A DNA stretch of 64,000 nt from Neobacillus rhizosphaerae (GTDB lineage: Bacteria; Bacillota; Bacilli; Bacillales; Cytobacillaceae). Below are positions 26,856-34,249 of this stretch, one piece after another. The notes under the pieces were generated by a model. That model was not told where the DNA came from and made no database searches. It saw only the letters and a list, made by a program, of their open reading frames with translations. The stretch's first letter is position 1. Every line of letters begins with the position of its first letter. The DNA lies in assembly GCF_937468385.1 (NCBI RefSeq), contig NZ_CALBWS010000008.1:1-64000 (forward strand). Reading direction: 5' to 3'. The translations under genes and the position numbers were made by a program.

Positions 26856-28550
26856 TTACATTTCTTCGGGTGCTTCGATTCCCAATAATCGCAAGCCCTC
26901 TTTTAGGACGACGGTTACACTGTAAACAAGGGCTAAGCGTGCTGACCGCTCCACATTTTCTTCAAGAACTTTAACTTCTGCATAATATTTATTGAAGGCT
27001 TGAGCAAGGTCAACCACATATTTGGCCACCTGCGACGGGTCAAGGTTTTCACATGCCCGTTTAATCGCATTTGGGAATTCCATAAGCAAGCTTGTTACTT
27101 TCCACTCCTTTTCCCAACCAGAAAGATATGCTGCAGGAGGTACATCAGTCTGCCAATTTCCTTTTCGTAAAATAGAACATGCCCGGGCAAATGTATACTG
27201 AACGTATGGGCCTGTTTCGCCTTCAAAGCGCAGCATTTCCTCTAAGGAAAATTCGATGTCGTTCATGCGATTGTTCTTTAAGTCGTGGAAAATTACCGCT
27301 CCGACACCCACTTGTTTGGCCACTCCGTCTTTGTTTGCCAGGTTTGGATTTTTTTCTTCAATATTGTGGCGTGCCATCGCAATCGACTCTGTTAACACTT
27401 CTTCGAGTAAAACTACCTTGCCTTTACGCGTCGACATTTTCTTGCCATCCTTTAACATCATCCCAAACGGAACATGAACCATTTTCTCAGCCCATGCATA
27501 GCCCATCTTTTTTAGCACAGCGATTAGCTGTTTAAAGTGAAGGCTTTGCTCATGGCCCACAACATATAAGGATTTTGCAAACTTGTAGTTTTCCTTACGA
27601 TAGAGGGCGGCTGCTAAATCGCGGGTCGCATAAAGTGTGGCGCCGTCTGACTTTTTAATCAGGCATGGCGGCAGTTGTTCGTCAGTCAACTCTACCACCT
27701 GTGCCTGATCAGATTCAATCAGGAGTTGTTTCTCCTCAAGAAGCTTGACGACCCGATCCATTTTATCATTGTAAAATGCTTCGCCGGCATAGGAATCAAA
27801 TTGCACGTTCATCAAGTCGTAAATTCTTGAAAATTCCTTTAGGGATTCGTCACGGAACCATTGCCAAAGCTGTAATGCTTCCTCATCGCCATCTTCAAGT
27901 TTTTTAAACCAGCTGCGCCCTTGGTCTTCAAGTGACGGGTCCATTTCCGCTACTTCATGGAATTTAATATATAAGGCTAATAGCTCCTTGATAGGGTTTT
28001 GTTTTACCTTTTCAGCATCGCCCCATAATTTATAGGCTGTAATTAACTTTCCAAACTGTGTACCCCAGTCACCTAGATGGTTGATTTTAATTGGTTCATA
28101 TCCGCATTTCTCCACAATAAAAGCTAACGCGTTTCCGATAACAGTTGAGCGCAAATGCCCCATCGAGAAAGGCTTGGCGATATTTGGTGATGACATGTCA
28201 ATTGTGACATTGCCTCCGCCCTCTAATTCTTGTGATCCGAAAAGGGCTTTTTTCTTTATAATTTCGCCGACAATTTTTTCTGAAACTTCTTTTTTATTTA
28301 AAAATATATTAAGGTACGCCCCCACCACTTCAATTTTTTCAAAAGTTGGGGATTGAATCTTTTCACCTAGTTCTAGCGCAATCAAATTAGGTGACTTTCT
28401 TTTTAACTTTGCTAATGTAAAACATGGAAAGGCTAAATCACCGCGTGAAGCAATTTTCGGTTTTTCAATCATAAGTTCCAGTTCAGTCAATGATATCTCT
28501 TGTCCAAGCAGTTCAAAAAGAACAGTTGCAAGCTCCTTCTTAAAATTCAT
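26856..28550 (-). CDS. argS: arginyl-tRNA synthetase
   Basis: Class I aminoacyl-tRNA synthetase charging tRNA-Arg in the cytosol. N-terminal Add-1 domain, SPNIAKPFSMGH (HIGH equivalent, around 125-135), LGDWGTQFG, KMSTRKGKVV in the KMSKS position, and a C-terminal DALR anticodon-binding domain ending EAPEEM. 564 aa is normal. AAGGAGG precedes ATG 28550. A T-box with an Arg specifier in the leader indicates control by uncharged tRNA-Arg. Confidence 0.96.
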   Translation of the reverse strand: MNFKKELATVLFELLGQEISLTELELMIEKPKIASRGDLAFPCFTLAKLKRKSPNLIALELGEKIQSPTFEKIEVVGAYLNIFLNKKEVSEKIVGEIIKKKALFGSQELEGGGNVTIDMSSPNIAKPFSMGHLRSTVIGNALAFIVEKCGYEPIKINHLGDWGTQFGKLITAYKLWGDAEKVKQNPIKELLALYIKFHEVAEMDPSLEDQGRSWFKKLEDGDEEALQLWQWFRDESLKEFSRIYDLMNVQFDSYAGEAFYNDKMDRVVKLLEEKQLLIESDQAQVVELTDEQLPPCLIKKSDGATLYATRDLAAALYRKENYKFAKSLYVVGHEQSLHFKQLIAVLKKMGYAWAEKMVHVPFGMMLKDGKKMSTRKGKVVLLEEVLTESIAMARHNIEEKNPNLANKDGVAKQVGVGAVIFHDLKNNRMNDIEFSLEEMLRFEGETGPYVQYTFARACSILRKGNWQTDVPPAAYLSGWEKEWKVTSLLMEFPNAIKRACENLDPSQVAKYVVDLAQAFNKYYAEVKVLEENVERSARLALVYSVTVVLKEGLRLLGIEAPEEM

Positions 28551-28584
28551 TTAAAATGACCTCCTTATTTTCTATATATAAATA

Positions 28585-28865
28585 CAAAAAACTCCCGTCT
28601 CTATAAAAAGAGACGAGAGTTTGAATATCCCGCGGTACCACTCTAATTGTTCAAAAAGAACCTGCTTTCCCTTTGTAACGGAGCATTCTCCGACTTACCC
28701 TACTAGTTTCAGGCAGGCATCTCAAAAGTGCGCTTCATTATCTGATCCGTATCAGGCTTGCACCACCCCTGATTCGCTAAAACATCCTAGATAATTACTC
28801 TCTTTTTCATTGATTTTTCCAACTTGATTACCAGTTATTATACTGGAAAGATTAGGATTTATCTA
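28585..28865 (-). promoter_or_regulatory. T-box leader of argS, specifier CGC (Arg), with promoter
   Basis: On the complement the T-box core GAGTGGTACCGCGG is at 28630-28643. The specifier-loop stretch GAAGCGCACTTTT places codon CGC at 28730-28732. A strong terminator (ACTCTCGTCTC / GAGACGGGAGT then T-run) is at 28585-28622. The promoter is probably TATAAT (28837-28842) with a weak -35 TAGATA 17 bp upstream; the -10 overlaps a small palindrome CCAGT..ACTGG. Confidence 0.93.
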
Positions 28866-28922
28866 GCCCTCATTGATGATTTTTTTTGCTCTGGTAATCC
28901 TAACAGTAAAGGAGGGATTATA

Positions 28923-29177
28923 ATGGCGAGAAAAAATAAAATACTTGTTCCTGAAGCAAGAAATGGTTTAGATGCGTTGAAAGCAAAAGTCGCACATGCC
29001 AGGAGCCCAGAAGAGGCGAAATTTGAAGCAGCCCAAGAAGTGGGTGTTCCCTTGAAAAAAGGCTATAACGGTCAGCTTACATCTGAACAGGCCGGAAAGG
29101 TTGGCGGCAGACTAGGCGGCAGCATGGTCCGTGAGCTTGTCAAAATGGCACAGGAAAACCTTACTAAAAGACAATAA
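28923..29177 (+). CDS. alpha/beta-type small acid-soluble spore protein
   Basis: SASP of 84 aa that would coat and protect DNA in the dormant spore. The family core is visible: EARNGLDALKAKVA, the germination-protease region around KFEAAQEVGVPL, and GGRLGGSMVRELVKMAQ at the C-terminus. It carries a longer linker (KKGYNGQLTSEQAGKVG) than the major SASPs, so it is a minor member. AAAGGAGG precedes ATG 28923. Sigma-G control is expected for the family; I could not pick out a convincing promoter. Confidence 0.9.
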   Translation: MARKNKILVPEARNGLDALKAKVAHARSPEEAKFEAAQEVGVPLKKGYNGQLTSEQAGKVGGRLGGSMVRELVKMAQENLTKRQ

Positions 29178-29183
29178 TTTTTT

Positions 29184-29216
29184 GGGGTCTAAAACTTTTT
29201 TAGACCCCTTCTTTTA
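29184..29216 (+). terminator. terminator of the SASP gene
   Basis: GGGGTCTAAA / TTTAGACCCC stem, followed by a T-rich tail. Confidence 0.88.
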
Positions 29217-29281
29217 TTTCAAAAAAGTTTGACAATTTTGTGACAATTGGTAGAATATTCAGTAACAAAGGAGTTAAGGGA

Positions 29282-29539
29282 ATGCAAGAAGAACACTTAA
29301 AGAATTTACAACCCTTTAAAACGGCAGCCTTCTTTGGAGGTGGATTTGGACTAATTTTTCTTTTATTCAGCCTTTTTGCAAGCGGTTACACTATTTTTTT
29401 ATGGCTTGGAATCGGAATAACGGCCGCTTCCGTGGTTCTTTTCCTGTTTGGAACCTTTTTGTGCCTAATGGAAGAGTATACCATCAGTAGTAAAGGTAAA
29501 ATGAAGATTGCTGAATCTTCAACAAAGTCTTATAATTAA
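29282..29539 (+). CDS. small two-helix membrane protein, unknown
   Basis: 85 aa with two adjacent hydrophobic segments (about 15-40 and 43-66) and a polar C-terminus, so a small membrane hairpin with both ends probably cytosolic. I recognise no family. AAAGGAG lies 8 nt before ATG 29282, a normal signal; a longer frame from 29240 has none. Confidence 0.7.
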   Translation: MQEEHLKNLQPFKTAAFFGGGFGLIFLLFSLFASGYTIFLWLGIGITAASVVLFLFGTFLCLMEEYTISSKGKMKIAESSTKSYN

Positions 29540-29567
29540 GTTACTTTAAATTCGAGGAGATGTGCCT

Positions 29568-29606
29568 ATGCTATCGCTCATTGAAGGAATCCAAAATCAC
29601 TGGTAA
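29568..29606 (+). CDS. possible 12-codon leader peptide before the GNAT gene
   Basis: GAGGAG is 8 nt before an ATG opening the frame MLSLIEGIQNHW and a stop. Downstream, a GGGGGC..GCCCCC inverted repeat spans about 29611-29645 before the GNAT start at 29672. The arrangement (good binding site, tiny frame, hairpin, gene) resembles a translation-coupled leader, but the peptide has no run of diagnostic codons. Confidence 0.4.
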   Translation: MLSLIEGIQNHW

Positions 29607-29671
29607 AACCGGGGGCCTAGGATAGCCTGAAAGATGCGCTGACTGCCCCCAATAAATAGTAGGGGGAACTA

Positions 29672-30229
29672 ATGATGATGATCCATGATTTATTTACAGG
29701 AAAACTGGTCAAATTAACCGCTTCAAGAGATTCAGATGCAGCGGAAATGGCCAAGTGGCAAGCAAATAGTGATTATTTACGAAAGGTTGATACCGATTTT
29801 GCAGTACCGAAGTCGGTTGATGCCTTAAGAGAACATGACTCAGCTAAAGGCCACGGTTCGAGTAATTTCGAGTTCAGACTGCGTACGATTGAGGATGACA
29901 GGTTAATTGGCTTTGTCGCTCTTCACGGTATGGAATGGAACAATCAGGCATGTTTGCTGGCGATTGGAATTGGAAATCCGGAATATCGTGGCAAGGGCTA
30001 TGGAACCGATGCCTTAAACTTAATGCTTCGCTATGCTTTTTATGAATTGAACCTGAATCGCGTCGGTCTAGACGTTATCTCCTATAACCTTCAAGCGATT
30101 AAAGCTTATGAAAAGGTTGGTTTTAAGGTGGAAGGACAGATGAGAGACGCTGTTCTTCGCGATGGGAAGAAATACGACCGTGTGATTATGGGGATTCTTC
30201 GTGACGAATGGCTAGAAATGCAAAAATAA
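29672..30229 (+). CDS. GNAT family N-acetyltransferase (RimJ/RimL-like)
   Basis: Acetyl-CoA-dependent acetyltransferase of 185 aa. The acetyl-CoA-binding motif A is NPEYRGKGYGTDALNLML (around 112-129); motif B follows with NRVGLDVISYNLQAIKAYEKVGF. The pattern fits the ribosomal-protein/antibiotic/spermidine acetyltransferase branch but the substrate cannot be set. Three ATG codons in a row follow AGGGGG; I keep the first. Confidence 0.88.
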   Translation: MMMIHDLFTGKLVKLTASRDSDAAEMAKWQANSDYLRKVDTDFAVPKSVDALREHDSAKGHGSSNFEFRLRTIEDDRLIGFVALHGMEWNNQACLLAIGIGNPEYRGKGYGTDALNLMLRYAFYELNLNRVGLDVISYNLQAIKAYEKVGFKVEGQMRDAVLRDGKKYDRVIMGILRDEWLEMQK

Positions 30230-30237
30230 ACGCAAAC

Positions 30238-30275
30238 AGACTTGTGTAGCTAATAACACAAGTCTGTTTTTTTTC
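30238..30275 (+). terminator. terminator of the GNAT gene
   Basis: AGACTTGTGT (N8) ACACAAGTCT followed by eight T residues. Confidence 0.92.
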
Positions 30276-30284
30276 GAGTTTCTT

Positions 30285-30395
30285 ATGAGTTTTGTATATA
30301 TTCAAAGGTGTTTTGTACATTTTCTATGGGCTTTTGTACACTTTTTTCAAAAGGTTTTGTACATTTCTTCATAGCTTTTATACAATCATACATTT
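30285..30395. repeat. degenerate array of TTTTGTACA motifs
   Basis: Five copies of a T-rich unit with the core TTTTGTACA or TTTTATACA, spaced about 20-25 bp, in the gap between the GNAT terminator and the end of the TetR gene. No coding potential. Confidence 0.55.
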
Positions 30396-30409
30396 TCAAC
30401 TAAAAACCA

Positions 30410-30982
30410 TTACCTCGGAAGCCCTTGCAATAAAAACACCTTCATAATATCGGCGATTTGCTCCGAGCTTAACGGTGCATGATTTCTCTCCCAATCGGAA
30501 ACAAGAGCGATATACATTTTTAAAAGGAGATAACTTGTAATTTCGGTGTTAGCCGGCGGGATGGCTCCCTTTGTAATTGCTAATTCAATTTTTTGCTTCA
30601 AGTAAACAACGATCTCATTTTCCACATGCTGTAGCATTTCTGAAACCGCTAATGTTCCCATCTCCGCTTCCTCTTGAACCAGCTTAATCATGAGCTGATG
30701 TTGGGAACGAAATTCTAATAGGCGATATAGGGCCCGATGAACATTTTCCGTAAACGGTAAATTTGGCTGGATGGCTGCATCTGCTTCCACAATCATTTCT
30801 TTCACTATCGAGGAAATAATCTCTTCAAATAATTCTTCTTTATTTTTAAAAAAAGTATAAATCGTTCCTTTTCCTACATTGGCAAGCTTTGCAACCTGAT
30901 CCATTGTCGTTGCTTTATAGCCAAATAATGAAAAGGATTTTGTCGCCGCTTCAACAATCATCTTTCTTCTGTCGGGTGCCAT
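30410..30982 (-). CDS. TetR family transcriptional regulator (YhgD-like)
   Basis: Dimeric repressor of 190 aa. The N-terminal helix-turn-helix (residues about 8-55) has ATTMDQVAKLANVGKGTIYT followed by FFKNKEELF; the C-terminal domain binds an unknown ligand. The N-terminal sequence is reminiscent of B. subtilis YhgD, but the phage-infection-protein gene paired with it there is not seen here. AAAGGAGGG precedes ATG 30982. A dyad just upstream suggests self-regulation. Confidence 0.9.
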   Translation of the reverse strand: MAPDRRKMIVEAATKSFSLFGYKATTMDQVAKLANVGKGTIYTFFKNKEELFEEIISSIVKEMIVEADAAIQPNLPFTENVHRALYRLLEFRSQHQLMIKLVQEEAEMGTLAVSEMLQHVENEIVVYLKQKIELAITKGAIPPANTEITSYLLLKMYIALVSDWERNHAPLSSEQIADIMKVFLLQGLPR

Positions 30983-30999
30983 GCAAACTACCCTCCTTT

Positions 31000-31024
31000 T
31001 TGACTAATTTAGTTTTTCGGTCAA
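31000..31024 (-). promoter_or_regulatory. candidate TetR operator upstream of its own gene
   Basis: The complement contains TTGAC and GTCAA 15 bp apart, enclosing ACTAA-A-TTAGT, a perfect inverted repeat. It sits between the probable promoter and the Shine-Dalgarno of the TetR gene. Confidence 0.5.
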
Positions 31025-31106
31025 TTACTTATAATTTTACTATAGCATAGCCTGTATTTCGTTTCAAATTTTTCTCTAAAGTGTTTGAAAATCCAGCGTC
31101 CCTAAA

Positions 31107-31146
31107 AAGAAGAAAACCCAATCACGTGATTAGGTTTTCTTTTGGT
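31107..31146. terminator. stem-loop, probably bidirectional terminator
   Basis: AGAAAACC / GGTTTTCT enclosing the palindrome AATCACGTGATT, with T-runs on both strands. Confidence 0.7.
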
Positions 31147-31231
31147 TTACTTATTTTCGCTTACTTTATGCACCTTAATCTTTCTAGGCCAGAAATTCCA
31201 CTTGCCAACCAATAGAATGGAACGAGAATTA

Positions 31232-31315
31232 CAGTAGGCGGTAAAGGGCCTGGAGCAATCCAGTCTGGCGCTTGGCAATCTTGAAGGATTTGCTTATGCC
31301 TTCTACGTGGATCAA
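31232..31315 (-). pseudogene. 5' remnant of an ABC transporter ATPase gene
   Basis: From a TTG at 31315 with GGGAAGGGG in front, the frame reads IHVEGISKSFKIAKR then about 12 more residues and a stop. This is the N-terminus of an ABC exporter ATPase that ends before Walker A. Signals for initiation survive, so this is gene debris rather than a spurious frame. Confidence 0.6.
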
Positions 31316-31503
31316 TTCGTTTCCCCTTCCCTTCTTATTAGAGTCATAGAGGAAAATAATAGCAACCTGGATGCGATTCTGCCAAGAATTTTCTAAATAA
31401 TTGAAAAAAACGTTAACAAAATATTCATTCATATAGTCTAACAGCAACTGTATTTTTTTATAAAATGAAATTGGAATGTAAAAAATTAGAAAGGTTGTGC
31501 CAT

Positions 31504-32409
31504 ATGAATAAAAAACCGCTTACTAAACCTCCTGACTTAATCATTCTAGGCTTTTTAAACACACGGATGAATTTGCCTAAAGATGACAAGCAAAACTATT
31601 TAAGTCTTAAAAAAGGCTATAAAGGTGAGGTGATGTTTAATTCATTGACAGAAAAGCTTAAGTGCAATTGTTTGATATTAAACGGGTTGTTGCTTGAGGT
31701 CAACAATACCAAGTTCCAAATTGATTCATTGATCATTACACAACAAACTATTTACATGAACGAAGTTAAAAACTTTGAAGGCGATTACTATTACGAAAAT
31801 CAAAGGTTCTATTCCTCAAATGGTACCGAACGAAAGGATCCACTTCTCCAGTTGAAACGAAGCACATCCCTGATCCGCCAACTGCTCCAAAATCTCGGGC
31901 TTTATTTACCCATTGAGGCATGGGTGGTCTATATCAACCCCGAGTTTACCCTATACCAAGCACCCCGTAACGAGCCAATTATTTTTCCAACTCAGACTAA
32001 TCGTTATTTAAAAAAAATAAACACGACCCCTTCAAAACTAAATGGAAAGCACGAGAAACTAGCTGACAAATTAATTTCACTTCATATTGAAGAATCTCCT
32101 TATCCCAAGTTGCTAACCTATAATTATGACCAGCTACGAAAGGGTATCACTTGTGAAGTGTGCCATTCCTTTTCGATTTTTGTCCGTGGCAAGAATTGTG
32201 TTTGTGGCGAATGCGGTCACGAAGAAGAGGTTGAATCTGCTGTATTGCGGAGTGTGGAGGAGTTTAAGCTCCTATTTCCAGATTGGAAAATTACAACCCA
32301 TGTGATACATGATTGGTGCAGGGTGGTTGAGTCTAAGAAGAGAATAAGTAGGATTCTTAGGAGAAACTTTAAGATTATCGGGGATCGTAGATGGGTTTTT
32401 TACGAGTGA
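31504..32409 (+). CDS. NERD domain protein with C-terminal zinc ribbon
   Basis: 301 aa. N-terminal nuclease-related domain (about 25-150): KGYKGEVMF, then FQIDSLIIT and MNEVKNFEG, matching the G.xGE, D and ExK positions of the restriction-endonuclease-like fold. Around residues 210-235 CEVC and CGECG form a zinc ribbon. NERD proteins are suspected DNA-processing enzymes; the exact role is unknown. AAAGG lies 9 nt before ATG 31504; an ATG at 31465 has no binding site. The gene is followed by a large tandem repeat array. Confidence 0.85.
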   Translation: MNKKPLTKPPDLIILGFLNTRMNLPKDDKQNYLSLKKGYKGEVMFNSLTEKLKCNCLILNGLLLEVNNTKFQIDSLIITQQTIYMNEVKNFEGDYYYENQRFYSSNGTERKDPLLQLKRSTSLIRQLLQNLGLYLPIEAWVVYINPEFTLYQAPRNEPIIFPTQTNRYLKKINTTPSKLNGKHEKLADKLISLHIEESPYPKLLTYNYDQLRKGITCEVCHSFSIFVRGKNCVCGECGHEEEVESAVLRSVEEFKLLFPDWKITTHVIHDWCRVVESKKRISRILRRNFKIIGDRRWVFYE

Positions 32410-32469
32410 AAATAGGACCCATGCAAAATCTTATTTTCCGAGGTGTGTGTTTACTACTTTTCACTATAG

Positions 32470-33205
32470 ACCTTCTATTAGACGGGGTCTCCGGGGCTCT
32501 CGGGGGTTTTGTCCTTTAGCGCTCTTCTATTGGACAATTGCTCCGGGGCTCTCAAGCGTTTTGTCTTTTAGGAATCTTCTATTAGACAATTGCTCCGGGG
32601 CTCTCGAGACTTTTGTCCTTTAGCGCTCTTCTATTGGACAATTGCTCCGGGGCTCTCAAGCGTTTTGTCTTTTAGGAATCTTCTATTAGACAATTTTCCA
32701 GGGGCACCCGGGGCTTTTGTCCTTTAGTGCTCTCCTATTAGACAATTTCTCCGGCGCTCTCGGCGTTTTTGTCCTTTAGGACTTCTCCTATTAGACAATT
32801 TCTCCGGGACTCTCGGCGTTTTTGTCCTTTAGCGCTCTCCTATTAGACAATTTCTCCGGCGCTCTCGAGTCTTTTGTCCTTTACGACTTTTCTATTAGAC
32901 AGAATCACCATAGCGCTCGAGACTTTTGTCCTTTAGAACTCTCCTATTAGACAGAATCACCATAGCACTCGAGCCTTTTGTCCTTTAGAACTCTCCTATT
33001 AGACAGAATCACCATAGCACTCGAGCCTTTTGTCCTTTAGACCTCTCCTATTAGACAGGTTCACCATAGCACTCGAGCCTTTTGTCCTTTAGAACTCTCC
33101 TATTAGACAGGGTCACCATAGCGATTGAGCCTTTTGTCCTTTACGACTCTTCTATTAGACAGATTCACCATTGCACTCGAGTTTTTCGTCCTTAAGATGC
33201 CTTTA
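32470..33205. repeat. 52-bp tandem repeat array, about 14 units
   Basis: The motif TTTTGTCCTTTAG (with variants) starts at 32507, 32559, 32611, 32663, 32715, 32767, 32820, 32872, 32924, 32976, 33028, 33080, 33132 and about 33184: a 52-bp period with a single 53. The other half of each unit has CTATTAGACA, a diverged inverted match of GTCCTTTAG. The spacer changes gradually from CTCCGGGGCTCTC on the left to CACCATAGCACTCGAG on the right, so neighbouring units are most alike. No coding frame runs through it. Confidence 0.95.
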
Positions 33206-33291
33206 AGGACACTTTTCTAGATGTTTTAACCAGTTTTGTCCTCAATGCCCCCAAAGCTTCCAACACAACAACCCCTTGTGCGAAATAGGTT

Positions 33292-33334
33292 AAAAAAGTC
33301 AAAGAACCGCTTATATTTTCTAAACGGTTCCCCA
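33292..33334 (-). terminator. terminator of the AIM24 gene
   Basis: GAACCGTTT (N8) AAGCGGTTC stem with a T-run a few bases further on the minus strand. Confidence 0.7.
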
Positions 33335-33345
33335 ATTAATCTAGA

Positions 33346-34038
33346 TTAACTTTTCTCCACCCTATAGACCTCTTCAAAAGGCTGAACAACCACAAATCCT
33401 TCACCCTCGAACCTCATTTGAATCGACTCGCCGCTTCCTCTTCCAAGAAATGTCTTAAAACTAATATCAGTTTGAATGACCGGCTGGAGATTCCCGGACC
33501 AAGCTACAGTAGCATTTGGATCGGTAATCACTGGCTGTCCTGGTGTAACTTTTAATGTGAGCGGTTCATAATGAGTGGTAAAAGCAATCATACCAGTTCC
33601 TTCACAACGGACATTAAATAAGCCGCCAGACATCATCCCAGCAATTCGTTTCATTAATTTAATCTGCCACTTAATACTTGGTTCAAATGCGAGTAAATCA
33701 TTACCATTAATGAAGATTGAGTCATTTTGTAAATTTAGGATAATGATCTTTTTACCACCATCAGCGAGATATAATTTTCCTTTGCCATTGGCTTTCATTA
33801 ACGAGGCACCTTCTCCCGTTAATGCCTTTTTAAACGCCGTTCCAAGACCGTGCTCCAAAATTCCTTCTCGAACAAATTTCATTTCTCCATGGTAAGCTAC
33901 CATTGATCCTGCCTTGGCCCATACTTGTCCGTCAAGGTTTACTTCCAACATCCGAGGCGTCTCTAATTCAAAGAAGCCTTCTCCCTTATCCTCTTGCTCC
34001 GTTTGTTTAATGAATTCTTCAATCGAGTATCTGCTCAA
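33346..34038 (-). CDS. AIM24 family protein
   Basis: About 230 aa, all beta-rich, of the AIM24/TIGR00266 family, whose bacterial function is unsettled. Typical pieces: MLEVNLDGQVWAKAGSMVAY near the start, GKGKLYLAD, and GLFNVRCEGTGMIAF. The longest frame begins at 34050, but its ATG abuts GGAAGG; a TTG at 34038 (SRYSIEEFI) has better spacing and gives a family-like N-terminus. No signal peptide or membrane segment. Divergent from the MMPL gene. Confidence 0.85.
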   Translation of the reverse strand: MSRYSIEEFIKQTEQEDKGEGFFELETPRMLEVNLDGQVWAKAGSMVAYHGEMKFVREGILEHGLGTAFKKALTGEGASLMKANGKGKLYLADGGKKIIILNLQNDSIFINGNDLLAFEPSIKWQIKLMKRIAGMMSGGLFNVRCEGTGMIAFTTHYEPLTLKVTPGQPVITDPNATVAWSGNLQPVIQTDISFKTFLGRGSGESIQMRFEGEGFVVVQPFEEVYRVEKS

Positions 34039-34249
34039 TTGGCACACCATCCTTCCATATCAGTATCTACGAAAAATGAAGCTTAATGTTTCATATTTTA
34101 AAGAGGTAGATACAAATTTATCCTAAAAAAATTCCTTTGCTACTCACTCTTGACCACCTTCACAATAATCCATTTTTAATCTGTTATTCACACTCCATTC
34201 ACAATCAGCGCTTATGATGAAGGAAAAATTTGCTAAGGAGTTGAATAAC

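Noticed and set aside
32470-33205. CRISPR array
   Set aside because: The repeats are head-to-tail with a 52-bp period and the segments between motifs are themselves repeated. There are no unique spacers, and no cas genes are nearby.
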